A stretch of DNA of 64,000 nt from Anthoceros angustus. Its lineage: Eukaryota > Streptophyta > Anthocerotopsida > Anthocerotales > Anthocerotaceae. The notes below the pieces were generated by a model. That model was not told the origin of the DNA. It worked only from the letters and a program-made list of their open reading frames with translations, and did no database searches. Below are positions 23,428 to 36,150 of the stretch, one piece after another. Location of the stretch: assembly GCA_010909165.1 (NCBI GenBank), contig MU008170.1:1690772-1754771 (forward strand), in the 5' to 3' direction. Both the position numbers and the translations under genes were made by a program. How positions within the stretch are numbered: position 1 is the stretch's first letter; each line of letters begins with the position of its first letter.

Positions 23428-25170
23428 CACTAGGAAGCATGGACCGTATGGGTTCATGCCTCTACGGTCTTCTTGACCCCAGGTGCACACACAAGTGCAT
23501 ATTCTTAAAGTCTACATTTTGCTGTAATCCCATTGTAATGCACTATAGTGAACTTTTTATATACATACTCATGTTTGATCGAGGCTAGGCTAGGCGCGAG
23601 ACGCGGTCACATTCATTCGTAAGTCTACCGAAATCGAACCCCGAGGAGTAAGGAGGTCCAAATATTCGCACTTGTGCAGATGGCACTCCATGCAAAGATG
23701 GCACTTGCCCATTGGAGGGCCCAAGCCACGGGACTAGCTCTCGTTACCTGGAAGCTATCTATAACTCCCAATCTTAGGATTCTTTACCCTGGAGCTATTT
23801 TTAAGCTATTTAAGATGTCAGTAGTCTAGAATAAGGAAGGGTATGCTTGCCACTAGACCTGAAGATGCAGCGCCTTCCTCATTCGAAGTCCTCTTGATAA
23901 TCCCTTTGCGGTTGCCGAAGAAAGCCACCACAAAACACGATTGCGGAAGAAAGCCACCACCAAGCGAAGGTGACAAAAATACAATGTTTTGGATTCTTAA
24001 TTCTTTATCATATATTAAATTATATATATTATGATTTATGTATACAAACGATTCAAGATCTCCTCCATATGGGGGGGTGTGTGTGGAGACGAAGTAAACG
24101 GGAATAAACTTAGCGTGTCTTGCGGACTCGGTGAAGAGAAATCGACGAACCCCGTTTTTTGAGTGGGATGTGATGCCCAATTATATTTATCTTGGTTTTT
24201 GTTCTTCGCTTTAACAATTAATCATAACAAAAAATACAAATAATATCTCCTTGTTGAATTGAGCCAAGAAAGGCCACAGCAAGGAGAGCATGCAAGTTCA
24301 GCCATGCACTAGGAAGCATGGACCGTATGGTTCATGCCTCTATCTTCTTGACCCAGTGCACACACAAGTGCATATTCTTAAAGTCTACATTTTCTTGTAA
24401 TCCCATTGTAATGCACTATAGTGAACTTTTTATATACATACTCATGTTTGATCGAGGCTAGGCTAGGCGCGAGCACGGTCACATTCATTCGTAAGTCTAC
24501 CTCGAACCCCGGGGAGTAAGGAGGTCCAAATATTCGCACTTGTGCACGAGATGGCACTCCATGCAAAGATGGCACTTGCCCATTGGAGGGCCCAAGCCAC
24601 GGGACTAGCTCTCGTTACAGGCTATCTATAACTCCCAATCTTAGGATTCTTTACCACAGGCTATTTTTAAGCTATTTAAGATGTCGGTAGTCTAGAATAA
24701 GGAAGGGTATGCTTGCCACTAGACCTGAAGATGCAGCGCCTTCCTCATTCGAAGTCCTCTTGATAATCCCTTTGCAGGTTGCCGAAAGAAAGCCACCACA
24801 AAACACGATTGCCGGAAGAAAGCCACCACAAAACGAAAGGTGACAAAAAATACAATGTTTCTGTGGATTCTTAATTCTTTATCATATATTAAATTATATA
24901 TATTATGATTTATGTATACAAACGATTCAAGATCTCCTCCATATGGGGTGTGTGTGGAGCAGTAAGCGGAATAAACTTAGCGTGTCTTGCGGACTCGGTG
25001 AGAAATCGCGAACCCGTTTTTGAGTGGGATGTGATGCCCAATTATATTTATCTTGGTTTTGTTCTTCGCTTTAACAATTAATCATAACAAAAAATACAAA
25101 TAATATCTCCTTGTTGAATTGAGCCAAGAAAGGCCACAGCAAGGAGAGCATGCCGAAGTTCCAGCCCATG
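23428..25170. repeat. About 877-bp direct tandem duplication inside unit 1
   Basis: The sequence beginning 'gcactaggaagcatggaccg' at 23430 starts again at 24306, and the two copies align to about 24304 and 25170. Unit 2 has a single copy, split by the pogo-like element, so the duplication arose in unit 1 or was lost in unit 2. No coding frame is shared between the copies. Confidence 0.85.
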
Positions 25171-26049
25171 CAGCTACTAGTACATAATGCGGCTTTGCCC
25201 CGGAAAAACCAAATGAAAGTAGGGTTTCGCCAACTCATGATTGAAATGTACAAGCGCGGTGGCCTATGCTCCTTGCTCATGCATCACAATCTGGACTGTG
25301 GAACTGTTCCGTGCCATTCACAATCATAAAAACACCATCCAAATGTGACAAACAATGCAACAAACTACACCCACACAAATACCAGGAACCGGGCCAGAAC
25401 TACTTGCCGAAGGAGAAGTGGCAAACCTGAATTGCAACCAGGAAATCATCTGCGACGCCAGGAGGGAAGAAGACATCTGGAAGCTTCTTGGTTTTTCCAG
25501 CACACATCCATCACAAGATGCAGGTTTGCTTCAAAGAATCATCCAAACGGAAGTAACCAGCCAACAATCATCGACATCCTGCCATCAGCTCAATACACTC
25601 AATCTGGACATCCTACCTGGTACTGCACCAAACTCAAATACTATGCAACTTCGAAGTCAGCTGTCTAGCATTGGAAGACTCCAATTCCAATTCCCTTCTC
25701 GAAATAGTATTTTGCAATCTCTCTCTGCAGCAGCAGGCTTTCCCTTCTACAACGTCTTTCTCCCAACTAGAGTTTCTACCGTGTTCGCAGCTGGAATAGC
25801 TGCCTCCGCAGCAGCCCTGTCCGCCCGACTCCCACAAGCATCTTTCAAAGGGGATAAGAGCCCTTGCAACCTAGTCGAACATTGTCCAACTCCGCTCTTG
25901 TCGTTTCAGTCTTGTACTCCTATCCATGCCTCATCAGAAAGACCATAAAAAAGCAAGACACTTCGCGATCTGAAAAACAAAACAGTGCCAAGGCAGTCAC
26001 AGCTGTATACCTCGACGAAGATGCTACCGAATTGTATGCATCATCGTGT
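25171..26049. other. Spacer or 3' part of the lipase-GTPase pseudogene (unit 1)
   Basis: No recognisable domain on either strand. A plus-strand open frame at 25355-25948 is also partly open in unit 2 (39429-39893) but changes frame between units, so coding is doubtful. Confidence 0.35.
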
Positions 26050-29000
26050 GCTACAGTCCTTTTAGGATTGAAAGAACCTTTTCAGTCGCTCCGTCCTTCA
26101 AGAGGACACCCCTCTCCTTCAGAAGCGTGATCTGCTCCTCATACAACTCCTCCTCTGATCGCAATACCGCGAAAAGCACATTTTCTAGGGTGATGTTGGA
26201 ACAGATGGCAAATTCCTCCTTCATTCGCTGAAGCTTCTCAAGGTTCAATTCTTGCCAAACCTTTGCAGCCTTTGTACCTTGCAGGTGGGAATCCATATGG
26301 TTCACCAAAAGCATCTGCTTCGCAGCCGGGCACACTTTCTTCTTATCAATCGTTTGGCCAAGCTCATGGTCCTTTGCACGTCTCCTTGAACATCATGCCT
26401 GAAGCAAAAATCGGCACCGTTCAAACCGCCAGCCAAAAATCCTCGTCATGCGTTATTATTGATGGTCATCCACAATCGCAGTGACTTGTGTGACTGGAAA
26501 GTGGCAGTCACACCTGTAGACTTGCATACTTGCCGTATGTTCAGTTAGAGTGACCTTCTCGATTGTCTGTGCCAATTCACCTCCGCCACACTTGCTCAAC
26601 ATGGATTGCACAAGAGTGGACTTGCCCATTCTCCTCCCCAACCACAAGAATTACTTTATAGAACTTGCGAGTTTCTCATCGCCACAAATGTCATGTATCA
26701 CGGCTCGGTCCACAAACCGTAGGCGAGACTCTTGCTTCATCCCGTCTTTACTGCGAGGTTTGATGGAATCCGTGTTCCGGGAGCTTGAGGTACGATTTCC
26801 GTTAATGCTTCAAAACATCCGAGTGGTCCGCTTATAATCGTCCTCTCCGACTCAAATCGGCATCACTACTCTCTCATTCAGCACCAACCAGACTTGAGAA
26901 AGTCTTCATCATACTTTCCCGTTTACCTCGTCCTCTAGTATAATTTGTTTCGGTTCCATCGGCCTTTGTACCTTGCGGTGGGACGCTACTAAAGTCCGGG
27001 ATTGCTACCATTCCTCCACTAATCCCTTTATCGCCACTAGTGCATGCAATTAAGTTGAAAGCTGACACTAGCTACTCATTGCACTGCGACTCTTGCGGGT
27101 CTCGGTTTACGATCAAACACGGATGCTTGAATCGACCGATTTTCATCAATCCCTCCATCATTATGTTCAAATATGTCTTCTCTATTTCTACGAAGGAGCA
27201 TGTCGCCGGTGATAACGCCGGAGAGTCGAGACCTCATCCGCCTGCAAATGTCATGTATCACGGCTCGGTCCACAAACCGTAGGCGAGACTCTTGCTTCAT
27301 CCCGTCTTTACTGCGAGGTTTGATGGAATCCGTGTTCCGGAGCTTGAGGTACGATTTCCGTTAATGCTTTCAAAACATCCGAGTGGTCCGCTTATAATCG
27401 TCCTCTCCGACTCAAATCGGCATCACTACTCTCTCATTCAGCACCAACCAGACTTGAGAAAGTCTTCATCATACTTTCCCGTTTACCTCGTCCTCTAGTA
27501 TAATTTGTTTCGGTTCCATCGATTGCACCATGAGCGGTGGGACGCTACTAAAGTCGGGATTGCTACCATTCCTCCACTAATCCCTTTATCGCCACTAGTG
27601 CATGCAATTAAGTTGAAAGCTGACACTAGCTACTCATTGCACTGCGACTCTTGCGGGTCTCGGTTTACGATCAAACACGGATGCTTGAATCGACCGATTT
27701 TCATCAATCCCTCCATCATTATGTTCAAATATGTCTTCTCTATTTCTACGAAGGAGCATGTCGCCGGTGATAACGCCGGAGAGTCGAGACCTCATCCGCC
27801 TGCAAATGTCATGTATCACGGCTCGGTCCACAAACCGTAGGCGAGACTCTTGCTTCATCCCGTCTTTGCGAGGTTTGATGGAATCCGTGTTCCGGGAGCT
27901 TGGAGGTACGATTTGTTGCTTTCAAAACATCCGAGTGGTCCGCTTATAATCGTCCTCTCCGGAAATGCCGCGCTACTCATCTTCTCATTCAGCACCAACC
28001 AAGCGGCTTGAGAAAGTCTTCATCATACTTTCCGTTTACCTCGTCCTCTAGTATAATTTGTTTCGGTTCCATCGCACTGCCATGAGGCGGCGACGATTAC
28101 TAAAGCTAGGGATTGCTACCATTCCTCCCCATGCTAATCACGCTTTTCGCCACTAATTCCGCAATTAAGTTGAAAGCTACCACTAGCTAGCTACGAAATT
28201 GCACTGCGACTCTTGCGGGTCTCGGTTTACGATCAAACAGATGCTTGAATCGACCGATTTTCATCAATCCCTCCATCATTATGTTCAAATATGTCTTCTA
28301 TTTCTACGAAGGAGCATGTCGCCGGTGATAACTCGCGGAGAGTCGAGACCTGCCGCAAGTCATCCACGATGAGGGTTGCGGTGATTGTCGACACCTCCGC
28401 CAAACTTCGTGCAGAATTTGAAAGGGTATTTGTGTGCGTGAGGAAGGTTGTCTTTGCGGTGGGAGGTCTAAACTGTAGCAACAACCGGCTCCCATGGTCA
28501 CTGATGCAGTTGAAGCACGGTGCTCGAGGCGGGTGCAAAGGCGGTAATACGCTTCACCCACAAGGCTATCCTCATAATCTTCACCCAATGGTTTGAAGGT
28601 GTTCGGCCTTTGTTATGCCAAGCATGTAACGATCTCCAGTTGGATTGTCTTATGCGATAATCCTTTTCGTAGCGTCCATGCCTTCTATAATTTGAAAGGC
28701 ATAAATCACATGTAGCTTTGGTCGCATCTGCGATCCTTTTCACCTCTGCGTACCATTTCACAGGAGCGTCCTTAACCCTCGCCTCTCGAAACAAGAGCTC
28801 AGATGTTCTCCCGTCACACGGACACAATAATCTTCTTGATGCACCCGCAGTCGACAACCCAAGCATCTTAGGCGGTCCGAGTTCAACTAGAGGTGGATCA
28901 ACATGACCGGGATCGGGGGCCAACTACGGTTGGTTGCCGCTGGACCACTTGAGGATTTTCACCAAGTAGCCGCCATTTTGTGAGACTTTATGTGCGCTCT

Positions 29001-29985
29001 GTGATTTCGCCTGCGGCTCCTCCCGGCTCCGGGCCGATGCTATGGTAGAAATTATCGGACTTCTCCACGCCCATGGGAACATACCATGCGTTACCGTTGT
29101 GTGAAGTCTGCATCAAGCTTCCTCCAAGCGTGCAACTAGTTTGGTGATGTAGCTTGCGGCCTTGAACAACATCTCTTGGCGAAATCCTCGCCCACCCAAT
29201 CACAGGAGATCGGCGGCCCGTCCAGAGCAGTATTTCAAACTTTCCTTCACGTCACTGTAAAAGATCATCGAATTTCGGGGGCCTCACTTGATCGAGAATG
29301 GCCTTCTTCACTCACACCAGTCTTGTGGCATTGCGAACCGATCAGGCGGTTGTTGAAGACTCTGGGAGCAGGTCCCCTGTGTCACAATGTTGAAGAGCCT
29401 TTCCTCGATGCCATTCTTTCTCGGTAGTCCCTTGCGGCTCCGTCGCCAATGTGGGGAGCCCCAAACCCGATTGCGATAGCCCGAACTTGTCTAGTATCCG
29501 GTGTCCGGAGAAAAGTGGCCACCGTGTACTTGATAAGAACGGATCTTACGCGCCTCCCAAGCTGCGAACACCACTTTTGTGGGGCCAGTAGCGTGGGTGT
29601 TCGGACTCAAGAGGTCGTGGAGGAGCAAGCGGCAGCATCGGTAAGAGCCGAAGCCTCGATGGAAGAGGCCATCTACGGACCGTCCACGCACGAGCTCATT
29701 GTTGTTCGTCGCTCCGTCGCGCCCCACGGTGTCGATCGGGACGTCTGTGCGCTCTTGGTGCCCGGAAGCGGATGTAGAGTGTGCCATCCACATCACACAC
29801 CATCTTCGTACCCTCCTCGGCCGCCGTGGTGTGGGCGAACTCAGTGGTCCTGGGACCGGCACCTCACTTTGAAGTTGAGCTTGGTCATGGAAGTGAGCGG
29901 TGAGAAAGGCTCGCTCTCGACCCCAGCCAGTGGAAGCTTCACGCATTGCCCTCGGCCGTCGCCATGGGCCAACAATGTCCTTCAC
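26050..29985 (-). pseudogene. Class-3 lipase / P-loop GTPase-like gene remnant, unit 1 copy
   Basis: Read on the minus strand. The N-terminal half resembles class-3 (Sn-1-type) lipases: FRTLDTRQ-like text and AIAIGFGAP, then text equivalent to EDPVPRL in the other copy. The nucleophile elbow is lost: the sequence near 29565-29580 has a short deletion leaving VRSLGG. A middle region near 28900-28500 reads PGHVDPPLVELG, LLFREARVKDAPVKWYAEVK and RIADATKATCDLCL. The C-terminal half has a P-loop at about 26612-26640 with a 2-base loss that breaks the motif, followed by TEHTASMQVYRCD and a VNHMD motif near 26290. The gene is disrupted by many indels and by a 558-bp internal triplication. The better-preserved copy is at 40.1-42.9 kb. 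Confidence 0.55.
26686..28355. repeat. 558-bp tandem triplication inside the lipase-GTPase remnant
   Basis: 'aaatgtcatgtatcacggct' starts units at about 26686, 27246 and 27804. The first two units are nearly identical; the third is more divergent and runs into single-copy sequence. The unit length is a multiple of three. Unit 2 of the segmental duplication has one copy only, near 40725-41240. Confidence 0.85.
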
Positions 29986-30180
29986 TCTGTCACCTCAAGC
30001 TGTTAGGAAAGAGGTGAGACTTTATAAAGAGATGAGACTTTCTGAGGAGGCAGGAACACTCCCATACACTACGAGTAGGGCTTGATGTAGTCCTAGCCTT
30101 GAACCCCATCGATCAACACGCAAAACCACTTGCACACACCGCATCCCACGAATTGGTGGGCTTGGCCTTATATAGTCCTA
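29986..30180. other. Spacer
   Basis: No gene seen; leads into the minisatellite block. Confidence 0.4.
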
Positions 30181-30830
30181 GCCTTGGATCCTACTGGTCA
30201 CTTGACCTTGAATCCTATTGGTTACTTGACCTGGAGTCCTATTGGTTACTTGACCTTGAGTTCTAACGGTTACTTGACCTTGAGTCCTATTGGTCACTTG
30301 ACCTTGAATCCTCCTAGTAACTTCACTTGCCCTTTACTTTTGGACTTTCTAGAAGATACATTTTAGACTTTCTAAAGATTCTGTAGAAGATTCTGACTTT
30401 CAAGTTTGTTATTTTTAGTGACTGTGGACGGGGTTGTTAATTTTAGTGACTGTGGACCCCCGGGGTCCGTCGACTTGTGGACTTTCTACAAGATACTTTG
30501 TTGGACTTTTTAAAACGTACTTTGTAGAAGATGCGTGACTTTCAAGTTTGTTATTTTTAGTGATTGTGGACGGGGTGCATTGACTTTTGGACTTTCTAGA
30601 ACATACTTTTTTGGACCTTCTAAAAGATTCTTTGTAGAAGATGCGTGACTTTCAAGTTTGTTATTTTTAGTGATTGTGGACGAGGTCCATTGACTTTTGG
30701 ACTTTCTAGAACATACTTTTTGGACCTTCTAAAGATTCTTTGTAGAAGATGCGTGACTTTCAAGTTTGTTATTTTTAGAGCACTTTGACTTTCAAGTTTG
30801 TTATTTTTAGGGCACTCTTCATAACCTGTT
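30181..30830. repeat. Two adjacent minisatellites (unit 1)
   Basis: At 30181-30310 a roughly 27-bp unit contains 'ggttacttgaccttgagtcc'. At 30330-30830 a roughly 105-bp unit contains 'gactttcaagtttgttattt' and 'gattgtggacggggtcca', with four to five copies. The block is repeated at 43120-43800 in unit 2. Confidence 0.82.
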
Positions 30831-32252
30831 TTAGAGCACTCTTCACAACCTATTTTTAGGCACTCTTCAAATGCTACAATCCAAATCGAAGGAGATCTTA
30901 TGTGAAATGAAGAAAAACAAATGGCAGTTGCTTTGAGCGCGCTCGCGTATGAACCGTGATTGTGGACGGGGTCCATCGATGGTGGTATGTACGTCCTTGG
31001 TAGGACCCTCTGCCTTCCGGGACCCTCTTCCTATCTTCTGCTTCATGTTGATGACAAGGGCTAATTTCTCTAAAGAATGCCTCTGTTTTGGAGGAGATTG
31101 AAGACCCTCCTTCCTCCTTGGCTTGGTTGCAGGAGAGTGTCGTGATTGGTGCTCTCGTTTTCCAGGGTTTGTGTGTGGATCCCACGCTCATGTGCTCGGA
31201 AAGCCGTGCCAGTCACTCGGACCCGCTCCTTGTGTACGAAATACATCCACGACTGGCATCTTCAGAGAATCGTTCAAACGGCACGTGAATTCAGTTGCAA
31301 CGAGTTTAGATTGGAAGCAAACTCTAAACTGATGAAAGAAATACATAGGGGCTTAACCGTGGGCTCCGAAATTGTTGATTTAAGGATGCTGTGAGGGCCT
31401 TGTTATCGAAGCTGAGCAATGGACAATTCTACTCCACTTGAGGCCAAATACATTCAGACCCCAAAGAAAGGCAAAACGCAGACAACCACAATCATGTTCA
31501 CACTGTCGTCATATCAGAGCATCCGGGACAAGTGTAAGAAGTGATCCGGAAGAAGTGACCAGTTCCAGACAGAACCTATGGGAGTCTGGGAACGTCAGAA
31601 TGTGACCTGAAATAGCTCGTCTTCCAAATGGCATGGAATGCTGTCAAGAACGTTCTTCTCTGCAGTTTAAAATTCCCTGCTGCGACGTAGTTGTGGAAAT
31701 TTGTGGAAACTCACGCCTTCGAGAACCTGGATGTGACAAGTTAGTTGGCGAGCATCCTGGAAAGATTGAAATAGAGAAGGAAATTACTTATGGACGAAGG
31801 GAAGTTCATGTGCAAATGAAGCAGTGAGCGCAAAACGAGACCCACCTGGATGAGTGCGGGAACAGGGGCAGCAGTTTCAGGCCCCTGCAGGACATTCATT
31901 TCACATCCAGTTCATGCACCCTTTCCAGTCCTCTGCTGACATCAACCGCTTGGTCCCTGGAAACCATCTCTGCATGGAAAGGGAAAATGTGACTGTCAAC
32001 TCTTCTCGTGTCGTTCTTCGTAAATCAAGTAGCCATGCACCATCATCGCCATACTGGTCCTTCACGTGCCTTGTTGAGCTTTAGAGAGGGCAAGTGCTAC
32101 AGGTGTACAGTTGTATCCTCGCGCTCGACATCTAGGATCGATGAATGCCTTGTATCAGATGGAATACGAAGATTTCTTTCCTTGAATATCGCGTCGTATT
32201 TTACGAGGGAGTGAAGGTTGTGTTCTCAACCGCACCTTTGTAACATGCTATG
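30831..32252. other. Strongly conserved duplicated segment (unit 1)
   Basis: From about 30900 to 32252 this sequence is almost identical to 43850-45184, differing by only a handful of small indels. An open frame of 64 codons at 31633-31827 (ending REVHVQMKQ) is identical in both units. I recognise no domain. A rearranged piece of TBC exon 5 lies at 32180-32216. Confidence 0.5.
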
Positions 32253-32253
32253 G

Positions 32254-33583
32254 TCTCAACGTTGTCTGTAGCATGCCAAAGATTACTTAATGCTGGTAGG
32301 GCCACATCAAGGGAAAACGATATCCCCAGGTATGCAAAGCATTGACTAAAGAAGCTCTTACCTCAGACGGGAAACTTTTAGCAAAAGACACAGAAACCAT
32401 TCCGTGCTGATCAGCGAGGTGTCAAAGCCAATATGATCAAAATGGGCTGCCAGCCTGTGAAAGCCACCAAGACTTCTGTGAGACACGAACTTGGAGGTGC
32501 TAACTCTAAGGTCGCGTACAAACATGTGGAGTTAGACGACGCACCGTGGACATTTTTTCACAAAAACTTCGTTGAAGACACGCTGCTGGACGTGACACCC
32601 TGTCAGGTTCTCCGGTAACAATCACTGAACAGAACACTTTCCAGCAATGCGGCGAGCATCCAGAAGGCCTGTTCCTCGGTTTTCATCACAAGGAGCAACA
32701 GTGCTGCCACATAGTTCATTCCCTGAATAGAGTAAGCAGGCTCGGCGTTATATTCCATCCATTCCCCCAAAACCTTAACAGGACCTCGGATTCGCACGAG
32801 TTAAAGCTTTTGATACACAGGAAAGGCACTACTACCTGGCAATAACCAATATCAGAATCTCGAAATGAGTAGGCAACGAGGACCCGACGCAATGTAGCCC
32901 TTCCTTCCTCGCTGTTCACCCAAGGATGAGATAGAAATGTCCTGGATAGATCCTACAGGACGTCACACCCGGTAAGATGTTGCCTTGCCTCAGGAGGCCT
33001 TCAAGTTAAGCAAGTTGGCAGATGGGGCCACCACGTCTACAGACATCTCCTGCTTTGGAACGAGCTCAAATGGGAAACTTACCCGGTCAATCTGGTGTGT
33101 CGCAGGGGTTTGCCTATCAACCACAGCTTCAGTGAGGTCCTGGTAGTAACTATCGGGCACTGTGGATCGCTTCTTGGCAGCCCCAGACAAAGCCTGCCAA
33201 ACTCGAGGTCTCAGAGACGGAGGGATGCCTTTCCAAATCAGCTTCTTCAGCTGGACAGACCTTGTTAGGTTGGATATGGAGAGATGACACAAGGTTGCCC
33301 TGCTCAGAATGAGCCGAAATTTCCGGCTGCAGATACCATCCTGCACCCTTGTTTGCCTCCATAGCCCACCACACCCGACCCTGCTCGGCAACCCTCTCCT
33401 TCACGAGATTGAAAACCACAGCATCTTCAGCTGACAGCTCGAGACAGAATCCATACATATCTACAACTTTAACGGTGATGTTCTTCCGTGTGTGAGTCAA
33501 TCCTCTGCTCTCCACTCAGGTTTCCCAGGATAACCTCGAACCAGGGCATCCTGAGAACCTCCCAAACGCTCAAAGCCGAACAT
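32254..33583 (-). pseudogene. Truncated TBC RabGAP pseudogene (unit 2)
   Basis: Matches the intact gene at 18435-20274 from the start codon to the beginning of exon 5; the rest of exon 5 and exons 6-7 are absent. Near 33525 a lost base in a C run shifts the frame shortly after the N-terminus. Near 33281 a 2-base loss relative to copy 1 shifts the frame again before the TBC domain. The exon 2 landmark GYCQ and the exon 3 text [20 protein letters not shown] are still readable. Not functional. Confidence 0.9.
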
Positions 33584-35290
33584 ATTCGTGGCTGTTCCAC
33601 GGGATGACGCTAGGGTTGCTGTAGGACTTCCCCAAATAAATTTAGCCGCTCTTGGCTCTTCCGAATCCTCCCACCAGCGGCTCGCGTGCACGTTTTGAGA
33701 CTCGCATGTCGTCTGAAGAACCCCAACTGTCTGTCTGCGCTCAGTAGACCTCGGTTACACTCCTGCTCCGATTCTCATATGTTAGATAAATATTTCGGTT
33801 ACACTCCTGGTCTGATTCGCTGCTAGTATGATCCTCATGTGCTGGACATATTTCAGTCACATTGCACGCTTCATCCCGCACTCATGCAGCTTTCAAATGA
33901 CCAAGCCTCGGCAGCAAAACCACCTGACAAACATACCACAAAATCCATCAAAGAGCCGTTCCCATCCACTATCCTCACCACTACAGCAATCCTGGAAAGG
34001 CAGAACTGGCAAATCACTTCACCAAGCCAGAATGCCAGCGATTCCCCTCCTGAACGGGACGAGAGGTTGCAAATGAGTCGAACCGCAAACGTACGGGTTG
34101 CCAAATTCCGACCACAGCTCGGAAGGCTGATTTCCGGCACTCTTGCGCATCAATGATCAACAGACCTAAAGGCACTCGAAAACACTCTAACCACGAATCA
34201 CAGCAAGCGCAATGTCTGCTACGCCGCAGAGCAAGCGCTCCCGTTCGGCATCACACAACCCCAGCAGAACACATGATGCGCCAGTTCAAATTCCGAACGA
34301 AGTAAGCCAGAAAGAAAACACGGAAACCGTACAATGCCATTCGAAAAACATGCAGCCACTCCAAAAACAGGACAGCAAGCTTGAGTCACAGCTACCGGCA
34401 AGCACAATCCACTTCAACAAAACTCACCAGGCACAGATCGGGCACAGCGCATCCGTCCTCAAGCACACGGTCACCCCCCCGCTCCTGGAAATCGCAGCTA
34501 GCCCTGACCGAGATCCGCTCCCACGGCTCCAACGGTCTCCGTCTTCACCAAACCGGCAGCAGCGCAGGAAACAGGAACAAGCAGCGCAGCGGGGGCAACA
34601 GAACCCGGCGTCTGAGAGCGGAAGCTGGCGGAAGGGCCGGGCATAACCGACAAACAAAGCAAAGCGCCACCGATCCACGGCCCAGCCAGCCACCTTGCGG
34701 GAGCGCGCATCAAGCCCGAGGCTCAAAATCGCAGATTTTCCCCGCCCGCTGCACAAGCAAAAGCAGCAGGCGGCATTGCACCAACCAGCTGCGGGCGCGT
34801 GGGGTTTGCGACAGAGGAGGAGGCGGAGAAGCAACAGCAGAAGCAGCAGTCGTAGCAGATGTGAAGACATAGAGCATGTGGAGGCGCTAACAGAGATGTG
34901 GGGCATGTGGAGGCGCTAACAGAGATGTGGGGCGTTGCCTTCGCACAAGCTGTTACGGCCCGACGACCACGTGCCAGAATAACTTGGCACTTAGCCTTGC
35001 CAACTGGAACGAGGCTACCTGGAAGAAGAAGTCGCACGACCGTCGGCGCCGCGTTAGAGAATCCCACTGGGGAGTGTGTCACCGGCTGCCTCAGCCCACA
35101 GCGAAATAGAAAAAAAGGCCGCAAGTCTCCCGGTCGTGAGGGAAATGGCCCAGTGTACACAAGGGGAATGTGGAGACTTTATAAAAGGAACGAGATGGGA
35201 AATCCCATGTACCCGGAGGCGAAAAAAAGGGACAACCACGACGGGGCACCAGGTTAGGGGCGTGCCCCGCACTAATCTACCCTATAACCC
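33584..35290. other. TBC 5' flank copy (unit 2)
   Basis: Copy of 20275-21940. It contains an extra short duplication at about 34876-34931 ('gtggaggcgctaacagagat' type). No gene seen. Confidence 0.5.
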
Positions 35291-36000
35291 CCAATCGTCC
35301 CCAAGATGTTGCCGTTCGAGATAGGGAAGGGCCTACTTATCATTGGTGCCACATCTCTAGCACTCGTGATCATCCTAAAGATTGCGCTGGCCAACACCCT
35401 TTGTAGGGAATGGAAACCCGTTGCCTGAAATATGCCACAACACTGGAAAGGGGGAGGCCAACCCCGCCCCTATCGTTGTGGTAGGCCCTTGCGCACTCCT
35501 TGATAAAACGAGAAAAAACCTTACCTAAGGCCCCATGGGTTTCAATGGCAAGGGGGATGAAAATGCGACCTTGTTGCATGGGCCTGTACTTGTAAATTTT
35601 CCTAGTTGCCCTTGGCCAACACGGAGGTTGATGATGACATGTCGCTTCGGAATTGGTTGGGTCGGTGACAACCACGTGCGCAACATCATCCCAGCGCCAA
35701 GAAAAAGGTCGCTTTGATAGAGGCCATTGAGCGGAGAGACGCCATTGAGCGAGCTTTGATAGACGCCATTGAGCTTTGATAGAGGCGCCATTGAGCAGCT
35801 TTGATAGAGCGCATTGACGCGCTCCTTGAAAGGGAAGAAACCGCTCTCCTTGGCCATCGAGGACATGGCGTCTTGAGCAGGCGTAGGATACCGCGAAACT
35901 TCATCGCGGTGAAAAGAAGTGATGCGATTGAATGCCGGGCAGGCGGCCAGACCTAGGAACACACACCCTTCCTAAGCAAGGCGGCGAGATCCGTAGGACG
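35291..36000 (-). mobile_element. LINE 3' fragment (unit 2 copy)
   Basis: Minus-strand landmarks IYKYRPMQQGRIFIPLAIET and GKVFSRFIKECARAYHNDRG match the fragment in unit 1. A run of short imperfect repeats ('ccattgagcggctttgatag' type) at 35715-35820 is absent from unit 1. Confidence 0.6.
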
Positions 36001-36005
36001 AGGAA

Positions 36006-36150
36006 TAGACACGAGGTAGGTGGTAACACCAGGAAAGGCTTATATAAGAAGCTCCATATACAGTGAATTTTCTATTTAGTCACGTAGGTAACACCAGGAA
36101 AGGCTTATATAAGAAGCTACATATACAGTGAATTTTCTATTTAGTCACGT
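36006..36150. repeat. About 72-bp direct duplication next to the LINE
   Basis: 'ggtaacaccaggaaaggctt' through 'gaattttctatttagtcacg' occurs twice in unit 2 but once in unit 1 (about 22776-22840). Confidence 0.85.

Larger units (their letters stand above)
18945..32252. repeat. Segmental tandem duplication, unit 1
   Basis: This 13.3-kb unit starts within TBC exon 5 and is repeated at 32253-45184, and partly at 45185-48205. In order it contains TBC exons 1-5, the TBC 5' flank, a LINE fragment, AT-rich spacer, the lipase-GTPase pseudogene, minisatellites and a 1.3-kb strongly conserved segment. Divergence between units is mostly short indels. Confidence 0.88.
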
